Positions 1-11,700 of a DNA stretch of 64,000 nt are shown here, one piece after another. This stretch comes from Halichondria panicea. Taxonomy: Eukaryota > Porifera > Demospongiae > Suberitida > Halichondriidae. Location of the stretch: positions 4,283,047 through 4,347,046 of the forward strand of contig NC_087388.1 in NCBI RefSeq assembly GCF_963675165.1, given 5' to 3'. The notes beneath the pieces were generated by a model. That model worked only from the letters and a program-made list of their open reading frames with translations. It made no database searches and had not been told where the DNA came from. The first letter of the stretch is position 1. Each line of letters opens with the position of its first letter. The position numbers were made by a program, and so were the translations under genes.

Positions 1-314
1 TACATATATTAATTGTCATACATTTTTTATTTTAGTCGATTCTCTGCCGTCCAAAGAGATAGTTCATTATACCCGACCCGTAGGTGTAATTGCAGATAAC
101 TCCATAGACGAAAATTAATGTATGGTGCTTCTGTGTCTCACAATGGTAAATAGTACACCAACATTCATGCAGCTATAGATCTACCACATATGATATTCAT
201 CGACTCAGAGCTAGGTCACCACGCCTATAATTATAGCCTAAGTGCTTGCATAGATCTATAAATTACATGGATATGAAACGCCTCCGTAAACAGACGTTTG
301 GGCTGGGATGATGA
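1..314. other. Left edge, no gene seen
   Basis: No coding exon is recognised here. A segment near 250-283 containing TACATGGATATGAAACGCC recurs in inverted orientation near 2072-2105, so part of this stretch is a dispersed repeat. The last nine bases, 306-314 (GGATGATGA), are the target-site duplication of the following transposon. Confidence 0.5.
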
Positions 315-932
315 TAGCCTCGACCCCCGGCCGATCCGTCTCCAATTGAACGCTAGGTCGCCTACTAGGCCTGGTATTGATTGTATTTGGGCGTGATCTG
401 GGCGTGGTTTTTTAATACATAAAACAAATTGACTCGTGGTACAACAAAAAATGAATCCTCCAACAGTGGTCTTCAACAACAGCCTCTGGGGCAGTATACA
501 GCAGGAAATACTTCCCAGAAGACACTTCTTTGGCAGTGGTAACCAAATCTTTGTCGATTCCTTTATTGCTACTGAGGATGGCAGCAGAAACACCTCTATT
601 GTTTAGACTCTTGATCTGGTCAATCATGAGTCTCATGATGAGAGATACAAGGGGAGAGACAATTAACAAGAACAACACTTTTGTCAACAGGAGGAGCCTT
701 GGTCCTACCAGAGATACAAAAGAAACATGACACGGAGCTAAATTACTGTAACTTTTACGGGAGTAAAATGCCTCTACGTACACCTTTAGTATTACAGAAA
801 AAAAGCAGGAAACAAAATGTAAAGAATCACTGCTTTTGTTTCCTGTTCCTGCCACGCCCAGATACAATCAATACCAGGCCGTATTTTTCAACTTCGTTCT
901 ATTAAAAAAAAATCGGCCTGGGACCGAGGCTA
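315..932 (-). mobile_element. Mutator-like TIR element with RecQ helicase fragment (deleted copy)
   Basis: A terminal-inverted-repeat element running from TAGCCTCG to CGAGGCTA, flanked on both sides by the same 9 bp, GGATGATGA (306-314 and 933-941). A 9-bp duplication is typical of the Mutator superfamily. On the minus strand it encodes a fragment resembling RecQ-family helicases after motif I, with residues such as VSPLVSLIMRLMIDQIKSLN and LLYTAPEA. Compared with the copy at 44405-45208 it lacks about 0.2 kb, including the exon with the Walker A motif. No transposase is visible, so the element is non-autonomous. The helicase piece looks like captured host sequence and is not expected to be functional. 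Confidence 0.8.
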
Positions 933-941
933 GGATGATGA

Positions 942-2376
942 TTGCCTCGGATGTAACGGTCTAGTATACGAATTTTTCCAAATAAAAATGGCTACTGAAA
1001 GTGTGTCTCTAGTTGTTCCAGCTCTGAGAGCGTCTCAGACGACTTTTGAAAATTTCTGACAGAGAATGATGATGATGGAGGCTTTACAATAACAAGGATA
1101 CACTTTACATGTGCATTCTGGGATTTAATATAGCACAAAATATTATTATTATTTAATTAATAACAAAAACTATGTGTCTAGATAGATTGGAAATGAATGA
1201 ATCATGATAATGCTTGGCTATAATAGCTGATGTGGAGTAGAGGCTTTGACATAGACATGTGGACGTCACATTCTTGTGTCATTCTTTCGCCAGTCAATGA
1301 ATGGTTCCTTCTTCTCGCGAGGCATTGTCTGAGGTGTAGTCTGGCTGCAAAAAATAAGCAAACAGTCAAGTATGACATTGTAACTACTATAATAATGAAT
1401 AATAATTATGTAGCTATATTTCATAATCGAAAAATAATAAATAATCAACAACAATTCATTGAGAGCGTGAATTTTTAGTACATTTGAACTTGCTTTTTAG
1501 CCAAACTAAGACATGTGCATCAATAAAACTTAGTGGACCCGGTGAACATGCCCTTACTCTACGAAATAAAACTTAGTACAGACATTCAACAAATGTGGTT
1601 CAAGAAATCAACTGACACAAAGAAGGACACTTGAAAACACCTTCAACTGTTTGTAACCAGATAGTTAAAAGCATACACAAGGTCAAAAGTAAGTGGACCC
1701 AGTACCTATACCTACTGGCTAACTACTACACAAAAAATAAACACAGTAATTCTTTTCAAACAGCAGATCAACTAACACAAAGTTATTAAAAGAGTGAATA
1801 TAGCCATTTTCAGCTCCACAAATCAGCTACAACGCTCTAACTGGAACAATCATAACTAAAACTTAGAACAATCATAACTAAAACTTACTTTACAGACCTA
1901 GTTAAAGCCAATCATAGTGGTATCACTTCAGCTTTCAATCGTAGACTCTTGTGACAACAGATTCTTTGCTTGCCAGTAGCTCTTCATTTTCTGGTACATG
2001 TACATGTAGCTGTGAGACAATCCTCCTCCCAGCAAAACTCCGGATACTATCTGGAATCACTGTAATCTAGAGGCGTTTCATATCCATGTAATTTATAGTA
2101 TATATCTATGGTGCTTGTCTTCTAACTTTAGTGCAAAAAGCCACGGCACCCACTAGTACAGTACAGTCGAGTCAGTCTCTGGGTACGGGTGAAAAGCTGG
2201 CTACATCAGGCTGGGAGTGACTCAGGTTAGCTACCCGCGTATACCCTCATGGTGTTTGATTTTAGTATTATTAAATTGTCTTCAAAGTTGTAAATATAGT
2301 CTAGCTTATAGCTACACCATGTACAGCTTTAGTTAAGTTGCTGATCATCATGCCTTTTTTCCTTGAAATACACAGA
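942..2376. other. Intergenic, no gene seen
   Basis: No exon with convincing splice sites and homology was found. It contains a 22-bp direct repeat (1844-1865 and 1866-1887, unit beginning GAACAATCATAACT), AT-rich runs, and the inverted copy of the 250-283 repeat near 2072-2105. Upstream non-coding or further coding exons of gene A could lie here but cannot be shown. Confidence 0.4.
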
Positions 2377-5300
2377 ATGTCTATAAATAAAATCCTCTCA
2401 ACAACAGATGAGGTCCGAACATTTGACAACACATCTATATCTGATATCGTCAACACTAGCACTGCATCCAATGGCAGGTATTTAATAGGATGACTCTATA
2501 ATTTATACCGGGACGGTCTCATACTCGCACATTAGTGTGTATTGGGGGTTTCGGATCAGTGCTTTTTGTATGCTTAGACCACTGATTGGGTTTCGTATCA
2601 GCGGTGTAAGTGTTACGTATAGTTCAGTGACCTTTCTAGTAAGCATACTAACTGAGTTTTCTGATGTAATAGTTTGTTTGGATCTCTGCCAAGAAGTGCA
2701 TTACCCGTGAGAACCCATTAATATCTGTATTATCGATCAGATTCTATACGTATTGCTCTCTTGCTACAGAATTGCTGAGCAACCCAAGGAAAGGATACAA
2801 GTAGTCGGAAACATCAGTCAGTTCTCAAGCGCTCAGGAGAAAGAAAATTTGAGATTTATTGTTGGAGGTATACTCCTACATCTAGAGGAAGAAACCCCTG
2901 AGGAGATTTTCAATCTCTTACTTGACAAGTACGAGACTTCTACACCGTCTGAAGAAGAACCGACAATTTCAACTGAACTTTTTCGCGAGGCATTAGAGTG
3001 TGCCATATCTAATTGTACTAGTGATAGTGCGAGTGAGACTGCGTCCCGTCTTAAAAGTCTCGAGCCATTCTGTGTCTCGGGAAGTTTTGAAAATAAAGAA
3101 AACATAACAGCACAATTCTGTTTTCGAAAGCAACTCCTTAAAATAGGATGTCAAATAACTACTGATGATGAACTTAAGAAGATTGTTGACAAGTTTGAGG
3201 AAAAGGAGTTGGGTAAAAATAAAGATGATGTCAAAACTCCAATGGAATTGTTCAGATGCCTACTGCGTAAGGGAGTCATTTCACCGGATGATCCTTCATC
3301 AATTGTTTCTTTTGAGCAGAAGCTAGGAATTTTTAAAGGTATAATGCATACTTGTATGAAATGTATTTTTGTGTTTACTGTTACAGCAGTATAAGGTCGT
3401 GCATGTACGTGACAGTAATAACCTATGTGCCTTCGGTCAACCTGCATGAATTGAATAGCGTATTATGTGTGCAAGTCATGTGTGTATGATTTGGACACAC
3501 ATAATTTTATATTGTTTGTTATTGTTGGCTTTTGTAAAGGTCACCTCAGTAGCATTACTATAAATGAAGTTGTACTTTTGCAAGTACATGTAGTTGCTGA
3601 ATTAAGCGCTCCCAGATTATAATTGATTATCTGTTATTATCATACAGTGGAACCTCCATAAAATGGACACCATTAGGGAACAGCCTTTTGGTCATTATAG
3701 AAAGGTGGTCTTATTTGAGAGGTTTGATTGCCATCCGCATGCAAGCAGGCCGGATGTGCCCACACTGCATGGTCGGGGTGGTCGGTATAATACTAACCAC
3801 CTCCATAATGTTTGCTGATTCAGGGTGTGATCTGGGAGGTTATTTTCAATAGCTAAAGCTGATATTGGGGACTAGAAAGTTGCTCGTTGACGGAGTAGAG
3901 AGCTGCGTGGCTGTTCCTAAGAGGTTGCTTTACAAAATTATTGTATAGTTTCAATCCTGACCCGAGTTTCTTGGCCGTTTTATAGTGGGTAGTTGCTCTT
4001 TGAAGGTGGTCATTAGTAGCTAGAGGTTCCACTGTAAATTATTTTCTGTTCTCAGTAGTTGTGTTGACCAAGCGACCTACTGAACAATATAGATTTATAC
4101 GTATTACTAATTGTGTACGTAAATGGTCACCATTACCGTACAATGCTCCAGAGTAATTGTGTATGTGTATAGCACATACATAGATTTGAGTGCTGTAATA
4201 TTCTATGTATACGTCGTATCTAATAACATTGATTTCGTTTCTCCTAATTAGTACATAAAATCATGTATACTTTTCTACTGACATGCAGCAGCAGGTGTTA
4301 CAACTTCGGCAAAAAGCTTCCAAGGTAACAATATCCACATAGATACCATGCATGTACAATCATACTGTATAGTACGAACACCTGCATAGTACGAACACCT
4401 GCACAGTTTTTATTTTGGGATTGTCATTGTATTATGCTGTATGCTGTGTTTTGTATTGTGCAGCTCTAAGCAGCGAAGGACATGCAGTTGATGGAGGGTG
4501 TGGTGAGTCTCACGCAAGGCTTTATGGGTAACTCGTAATATAATTTATGGTGGGCTATGCCAGGGACAAAGAATCATGAAATTAAGGAGTCCTAACGGAG
4601 TGTTATGGTTCTGTAATAATTATAGGCTGGGGATGCCTATTGTTTGGAGTGTATAATTCAATAGATTTAGTCCCCCATACATTATAGAGATTTCGTTTGT
4701 GTTCATGGAGCTCCCAATGAGCTGCTAGTTTCTTTTTGTGCTCCTAGTAAACATTATGATCGAGTTATTCGTGAAATCCATTTTCTTTGGTAAGTATTCG
4801 TGAAATCCATTTTCTTTGGTAAGGAGAGTTATTTGTTGTTGGTATATAGATTTATGGATACATGGATGAGTAATTATTGAATTAACTTCTTTTTTTCACA
4901 GGTATGCATACACAGAAAGGATCGTACAGCTTCAAAAGTATTTCGTGTAAGTTATTACTATAGTCATACATAGGCGTGCATTATTAAGCAAGGGCGCCTA
5001 TAATCCCACATGAGGAAGGATATGTGCGCTTATAAGTTGAAGAGCGCCTAATAAGAAAACTTTTAGTGTATGTCATTTAGAAAACGAGTGAAAGCAGAAC
5101 TTGTGCTCAATGGCTGTGTATATGAGTGTCTAAATTCAAGCAAATTTTAAAATATTTTAGCGTATACCTTGTCACAAAATTTATGTTTTAGGTTATTATG
5201 CTTTCATCTTTTCCACTTACAGGTCTATTCGTTATTGTATTCTACGTGTTTGTAGCCGTGGCCCTGGTCGGATTCAGCCTCTACTGCGTCTGGCTCAGTA

Positions 5301-6154
5301 GCACCCAATCCCACACACAAGACGTGCTGTTCTACAGAAACAACACTATACTTGTAGCAAGAGAACCACTGAGTAGCGCTTTCACTGAAAGAGTGAACTT
5401 CACTCTAAATTCAAATCATCAGTCTGACCTTCAAGTTTGCTACTACGACTGTACGAATATCTCGCCGCAAACACGCTCCGTCTCAGTCAATGTGTCGAGA
5501 AGTAGCAGCCATGACCAAAAAAAGCCAAGCAGTAGCCAACGGAGATTGGTGATGTTTTCAAATAGTGTTGAAGTTACATTTGCTAGTGTCTTCATGCTAG
5601 GTGGTTCAAGTGTTGTCTTTTCGGTAACTGGCTTGAACCAACAGATAGAACTCTATATCCTGACTACCTTTGAACAGTGTAAATCCTTTTTGAGAGGATT
5701 TGACAACTCAAGCTTTGAACGTTTCGAATTAAACGCATCCAATGACTACAGAGTGAATTTTGTGGTCCCACAAAGTCCACACAATAATTATTGTGGTGCT
5801 TGGGTGATCCCACCAGAAATAATGAATGCAACATTTCAGTACATGATCAAAGGATTTCGAAATATTTATAATCTTGAGAGCTCTGTCAGCTCGAATGTAA
5901 CATGTGTGTCACCTTTCACATCACCCTCCTATAATTTATATATCCCCATATCGTACACCTTGAGACGCATGTGTGTGTTTTTAGCACAAATGGACCACAA
6001 TAGTTTTACTACTGGAACAATACAGACTTTTCCTACTCTTAAAAATCCTCTGTTTGGAGTTCCTATGAGTATTGGTAGTTTTTTATTTTTTATATTACCA
6101 ATAATTATTTGTTTTGTGATCAAATGGGCTTACAAACAGTGCAATACTTCGTAA
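2377..6154 (+). CDS. Gene A: two-pass membrane protein with tandem DED-like cytosolic domains
   Basis: Six exons: 2377-2477, 2770-3338, 4289-4324, 4464-4502, 4902-4946 and 5223-6154 (573 codons plus stop). The spliced frame is open throughout. Residues 34-223 form an all-helical region with two DED-like cores (ELFREALECA, then TPMELFRCLLRKGVI followed by acidic and hydrophobic helices), as in tandem death-effector domains. Three micro-exons (12-15 codons each, all phase 1) form a linker. The last exon codes TM1 (LFVIVFYVFVAVALVGF, about residues 265-287), an ectodomain with several NxS/T sites and paired cysteines, TM2 near residue 550 and a tail of about ten residues. No signal peptide is seen, so the N terminus is probably cytosolic. 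An acceptor-like sequence precedes the chosen ATG, so a further upstream exon is possible. It is paralogous to gene B and is followed by the small partner gene a. Ligand and function are unknown. Confidence 0.75.
3647..4034. repeat. TIR repeat element in gene A intron 2
   Basis: The ends ACAGTGGAACCTCCATAAAA and the inverted TAGAGGTTCCACTGTA form short terminal inverted repeats around about 390 bp without an ORF. It looks like a MITE inserted in the intron between the DED-like exon and the first micro-exon. Confidence 0.55.
4782..4823. repeat. 29-bp tandem direct repeat
   Basis: Two adjacent copies of a unit reading TATTCGTGAAATCCATTTTC followed by TTTGGTAAG lie in the intron of gene A between the second and third micro-exons. 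Both contain GGTAAG, a donor-like sequence, but no matching exon is seen. It is probably replication slippage. Confidence 0.6.
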
Positions 6155-6524
6155 TTTTTTTGTTTTTTATGCTTGTCTTTATAATTTGTTTGTCAATCAG
6201 CACTTTTATTTTGATATAATTATAGAATGATGTTCTTGGAGGTGTACTGTACGCAAATTGATACATTAATTATTGGTTTCATAACAAACTTGTCAGTTTG
6301 CATGGCCGGCAGGCTATACGTAGTTAGATCAACATTATAATTTAGTTACCGATCCCGAAGAAGTCTTCAATTTTCATATCATGCATGAAGAGCCCATGCA
6401 TGTGCCTTACCACGATGTAGAACAATGTATGTGTTTACTTAGCATTATGCACATGCAATAATATTGTTATTGCCACTGGGGAGTGTTGAGTCATACATGT
6501 ACTACAATGCATGGTAATCTACCT

Positions 6525-6583
6525 GGGATTTCCCCTAACCTGGGTTTACAACTGCATGTTACATAGTCCCTGGGAATTTTTCC
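6525..6583. promoter_or_regulatory. NF-kB-like sites upstream of gene a
   Basis: GGGATTTCCC (6525-6534) matches the kB consensus GGGRNNYYCC exactly. A second, imperfect site, GGGAATTTTTCC, follows at 6572-6583. They lie about 130-190 bp before the ATG of gene a and upstream of a TATA-like TATATAAG. Binding is inferred from sequence only. Confidence 0.45.
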
Positions 6584-6620
6584 ATATCTTATCACTTAAA
6601 ACAGCTCCAAGTCTTGCACC

Positions 6621-6628
6621 TATATAAG
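6621..6628 (+). promoter_or_regulatory. TATA-like box of gene a
   Basis: TATATAAG lies about 90 bp upstream of the chosen ATG at 6711, a sensible distance for a core promoter with a short leader. It is weak evidence in AT-rich DNA. Confidence 0.35.
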
Positions 6629-6710
6629 TTTCCCTAGTCAGGCTAGCTAGTGCAGTATAAGAAAATCAAGTTCTTGATGATCTGAAATAACAGTGTCTCT
6701 ACTTCTAACA

Positions 6711-7899
6711 ATGCTTTCTTCATTCGAAGTGATTTACTCGTTCCTTCAAACTGGTTTCCTTGCTTTTGCTGTGTATCTTTCAGCAATCATTCTTAAAACA
6801 TTGCTGCCAGGAAAATCTCTGCTTTGGTTTTGGTTCAATCATACACAGTCTGAGTGTCATGATGCAGATGAATGTATTGATGGTGGAGGAATTGATGGCA
6901 CTGATGATGCCGGGGATCCTGACAAGATCGTATCCATTGTGCTTCAAGTCCCTCGTATTTTGCCAACCACTTCCCCCACGACATCAATAAGTAGTGTGAT
7001 CGACAGCTTACTGGAGCCCATTGATGAAGTTGTCGATAACATGCTGTTTACTTCAAGCAAGTTTATTTCTCTTAATAATAGTGTTCAAGAATGTGTCGAG
7101 GTGAGTTCCTCTATTATATGCATGCATGTTTATAGTGCACAATACTTAGTGTAATGCATGTGTTAGTGCTTGTATATACACTTCATTTTACTATATATAC
7201 CGTATAAATTCTGTTGGTAGGAAGTGATGGAGAGAAACAACGAATATAATTGGAACTCTATTGTGGATGTGCAAGACTGTTATTATTCCAGTGGCATCAT
7301 TCAGGACACACTCAAACCAGTCGTAACTATTAAAGATATCTACTACACTGGGTCTCCACGTCTGGAAAACGATGAGGCTATTTTTAAAGAACTTTTTTGT
7401 GCATTGACTGAGACTCTTTGTTCCAAAGTTTGGAATGGGAAAATCCAGTAAGTTATAATAATTATAAGTGCATGCATGTAGAAACTTGCAAGCATAGATT
7501 GATAATTAATAGTGTGGCTATAAGAGTGCAATAGCACATCCGGTCTAGTAATTGCACATCGTCATTGACAGCATGCAATTACCTGTCAAGTAATTGCACG
7601 CTGTCAATGACAACGTATTGTTTTCGAATAATGACCGCGGTCGAAAATATTAATAAAACTGCAGAGAACTTAATCATGCATTCACTATTAGCTAATAGCT
7701 TCAAGTTGGTTTGCTTTATAGATCTTACATTAATAATTATACATGCATGCACCCCTCAACATTTATTGACTTTTTTCACTACAGTGTGACTAGTACAAAG
7801 AACAAACAAAGCCCTCGGCTTTCGACTAGATTTTCTTACGCGTCCACTTTTCAAAAGCCTCATCTCAGGAAGGTGGATACCATAACACTACGTAACTAA
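6711..7899 (+). CDS. Gene a: small three-exon partner protein, unknown family
   Basis: Exons 6711-7100, 7221-7447 and 7785-7899 (243 aa). The product is not recognised. It belongs to a four-member family here (a, b, c, d) defined by the same intron phases (0 then 2), an N-terminal DPDKI or equivalent segment leading into VLQ-P or SI-IP, a middle exon with a W-x-V strand, and a third exon starting with VT or VY followed by a basic, serine-rich tail. Uniquely among the four, gene a begins with a hydrophobic stretch (about residues 5-40, including LAFAVYLSAIILKTLL) that could be a membrane anchor, then an acidic segment (DADECIDGGG). It lies 557 bp downstream of receptor gene A on the same strand. 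Downstream of the ATG the frame is open across both splices. Function unknown; a role beside gene A is inferred from pairing only. Confidence 0.6.
7515..7640. repeat. Dispersed repeat fragment (TGCAATTAC family)
   Basis: Short arms such as AATTGCACGCTGTCAATGAC repeat here in both orientations and recur in the longer copies at 40935-41290 and 63744-64000. It is a truncated copy of a palindromic element inside gene a intron 2. Confidence 0.5.
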
Positions 7900-8791
7900 T
7901 GCTGCCAGCTGATACAGACTTTATAATTATAAATTATATACCATGCATGCATGTATATATTATATATATACTATTATTTTGTAATGTCACAGCTAGTGCA
8001 AGCAGATTAATAGCGCTGTTTGATCTTTGTACGTATTATTATAGCTATACTGCATTTTACACACTGTATATGTGACATGTATATCTCAGTGACAATGTTT
8101 TTTGGCTTCTGGAAAAATTCTGCGGTAACAATTTGATGAATTTATCAGTGTCCATCATGCAAATCCTCACTCTGGTATAGATCTATGACATAGACTATGT
8201 ATATATAATGGACTGAACTGCTCTGTTTCGAAACCCATCATTCTGCCACTCAGATAGAATCAGGTCGAGATGGCTTTGTAGCTCGTGGACTAGCATTTAT
8301 ACCTCGGACGTATTCCATACGGACGAGGTATGCATGACGACTGAATACTTGAAGCCACTGGTGTAGGCCGTGTGAATAAGTTGGTGTCACCTCACTGTAC
8401 AAGGAGAGAACCATACACTAAGCTATGGGGGAATTGATCTCAGTGAGAAGATTATTCACAGTGACTCAGCAGACTTGAGTAGCCCCACCCCTCTTTTCGT
8501 GTGGTCACCAGATGATGGGCGTCGCCCTACAGCTAGCTAGCGTGATGATTATGATAGAGTATAGTACCATAGTGAGACCTAGACCTTAGTACCTGAGTGA
8601 TGAGACTAGCTAGCCGGCTCTCGATCATTGGCACCTGTACCCTGGATCTACTACTATCTCTGCTACCCGATACCCAGCGCTAGATCTCTCTGGACTCGGG
8701 ATCGAGCTTTATCAGTATTAAAAGCAACGGTAATGAAGATTTGTGACCTAGATTTTGTCCACTAGCTATACCATTATATCTTTGCACAGAT
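7900..8791. other. Intergenic between genes a and B
   Basis: No coding exon is identified. There is an AT-rich dinucleotide-like run (near 7930-7970) and many short direct repeats. A splice-donor-like GTAATG near 8730 and an acceptor-like TTTGCACAG just before 8790 suggest that a 5' leader exon of gene B may lie here. Confidence 0.35.
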
Positions 8792-11700
8792 ATGTCATTC
8801 ACTCTGAATGGTGTGTATACTAAAACGTACGAAGCTCGGAACAAATGGCGAAACATCCTTCTGGCTCTGAAAGTGGACCATGCTACCATTGACAGCATTG
8901 GTGCGAAATGGCGAGACAATCCTGACGACTGCTATCGTGAAGGACTGGGCGTGTGGCTGAGAGGTGAGGAGAAAAGCTGGAAAGATGTGGTGGAGGCTTT
9001 GTCCAGCCATACCGTTGGTTACAGTGGCATTGCCCGGGCCTTAGAGGAAAGCTACGTACACCAAGAGGAGAAGAGGGGTGGGACAGGAGATCAAACAACA
9101 GCATCAAATGTTGTCCAACATGACTCACCCCATGACAGGTGAGACCTTGTTTAACTTTTGTGGTAAATTGTTAGGGAAGTTTATAACCACACCAAGTGGC
9201 AATTTAGTTTCAAGCTCTATATATAATATGCCGCCCGCATTCAAATTTGCAACTACTTCCCTGATTTGAGGATACCATATAGCAGGTATATTTCGAGGGT
9301 ATAAATTTTCGCGGATGTGCCTTTAGAAAGTTTTTTGCAGATTTAATTTTCGTGGAATAGCGCCTTTTTTGCAGCATGCATGCATGAAATATTCAATTCG
9401 CGGTTATAAATGTTCACGGTTCATGCCTAATCTGCGAAAACCACGAACATTTATACCCTCGAAATATACCCTCTATACGGTAATCATTGCATACGTAGTA
9501 ACATAAAATGTCATTTGCGTGCCGGCAAGATGTCATGTTAAAGTTGTTAGTGTGAGCATAGATTGAAGAGAAAGGGATTGGCAACGAAGTGCACTTCCGG
9601 TACCATCCGTGTTTCACCTTGAGGCTTACTTCTAACGTGGGAGCCTAAACATGATAAGAATTGTTTTTGTCGTCTGTAAAAAAGTCTACGAGCAGTTCTG
9701 CTGCTAAACATCAACTTCACCTCATTTGTGTGGCCATTTGGGACATAGCACACTACTTAGTAACACAACCTTAGCTCTATCATAGGTGCTATAGGAATTA
9801 CACAAGCATGAAAAAGCCTCTGACAGAGGCTCTGTGTACCTCTAGCTACTTCACGAAAATCAAAAAATTATGTTTTATTTATTTCTGTGATACCTACCAT
9901 CAGGGGGCATGTGTTTAAGTGCTGGAGGGCTTTGAGAAGTAGGCATTAGACACAATAAGTTTCCCGGGTTTTCGCGGGAGTTTTAGGGCGAAATACGGAT
10001 GGTTTCAGGCCCATCTGTGTACATTCAATGTAAAAGCATCACGTGAACTGCTTCCGTTGCCAATTCCTTTCTCTTCAATCTATGGTGTGAGCTTGTTTTG
10101 AAGCCACACAAGCTAATTTTATGATAAATTATGACATCATAATATCCTATATATCCTCCCCCGTATCTATATCTGCAAGGAAGGGAAGCTGAAACTAATT
10201 TACCTAGGAGCTTTGAGTGGCCTAAGCTCAATTCACCAAAAGTATACAAGTGCATGGTGAAGTAACGACCAATGTAGTATAACTGGATTGTCACTGTGTT
10301 CTCTGCTCGTATCACAGCTCTACACCTGTATCCAGTTCTACAAGTGAGGAAAGTGGAATGGATGTAGGTCAAACCACACCCAATCCTTTACTAACAGCCA
10401 CTGAGGCCGTTGAGGAGAGTGGAGGTCAAGCCAAAGTTATTGCAGCTTTAGCGACCGCGGATGGAGATCAACTTTATTGCCAAATCCCGAAGCAACAATT
10501 CCAACCAGGTGTGTAGCACATTTTTACCTCAAGGTGTTTATATAGTGCTTATTTATTGCATTTTTCTGCACCACATACATAATTATATAGTGTCTACTGT
10601 TAGTGCCACTGACGCCACCCAGAGTAGTCATGACGAGAGTGGTAACGAAAATCAGGACGAACCTTTAGCTTCAGCACGTCCAAGACGTCCAAGGTATGTG
10701 TGTAATCAGTAACTGTAATGTACGTTGGTTACCTACATTACAGCTTTTTAGTGTACATGCACGGTACTGGTATTGCTGTCACAATTTCCAACCCCTTGCA
10801 GCAGTGCTTTTGACAAACAGGTTAACTCGGACATTGAAGGTGTCGTGACAAGAATAAGTCCACTGATTAGTGATGTAAACACAGAGAGGTTGCAATTAGT
10901 TGCTGAAAGTATTCTGGATGAAATTCTCGATGGCAAGAACGCTCTTGAGATTTATCTAAAAATTTCGAATAAGTATGAGTCTCGTGGACAAGCAAGTTTT
11001 GCAGCAACTCTCTTTCGGGAAGCCCTTATATATGCAACCAATACGAAAGAAGTGAAAACCCGTTTCAGTCACCTCAACGACCTTTGTGACCCTGAATGCC
11101 TAACGAAACAGATTGCGTTACTAGAGATGTTGAAATCACGGCAAAGTCTTTTGGAGTTTGGGGACAATGAATTAGGTGGAATGCAACTAAACGCTTTCGT
11201 TGAAGAGTTTAAAGACACTGAATTGGGTACGTCAAGAGACAACATTACAACACCGACAAAATTGTTCAAGTGCTTGCTTCGTAAGAACGTGCTACCATCA
11301 CAGTCACCTTCAGAATGGATTACAATATTGAAGACAAAGCTGTCTAATGCAAAAACAGGTATAATACTGAATGTGTCGATATTGTTTGGGATACAATCAC
11401 ATTCATACTACTAAATTAATATTATGTGGCTGAGAAGATGTGTATATATACACCTGGGATTTGCTAATCACATGCCCCAACTTGGTATTGTATCATACTA
11501 ACCTACGACACGTGTATCTCGATTAGTAAAATTGAGGTATTTGGTCACATGCAACAATGGCTTTACTGTTGCATTTTACACATTACTAGGCCTATAATTG
11601 AGGTATACTCGTAACTCTCGGTCTGTCTGTTTATGCTCTATGCATACTACGATTATATGCTCTTAACTCGTAAATACTACATTATGTGGAGCTGCATGTA

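Noticed and set aside
231-593. Minus-strand open frame with hydrophobic residues
   Set aside because: It overlaps the helicase-carrying element in a different frame and has a counterpart in the 44.9-kb copy; a shadow of the transposon.
988-1060. Short ATG frame MATESVSLVVPALRAS as a first exon of gene A
   Set aside because: Ends in a stop after about 23 codons, has no clear donor and no similarity to the first exons of the paralogues.
2833-3105. Minus-strand frame of about 90 codons
   Set aside because: Shadow of the DED-like exon of gene A, which has splice sites, paralogue similarity and frame continuity.
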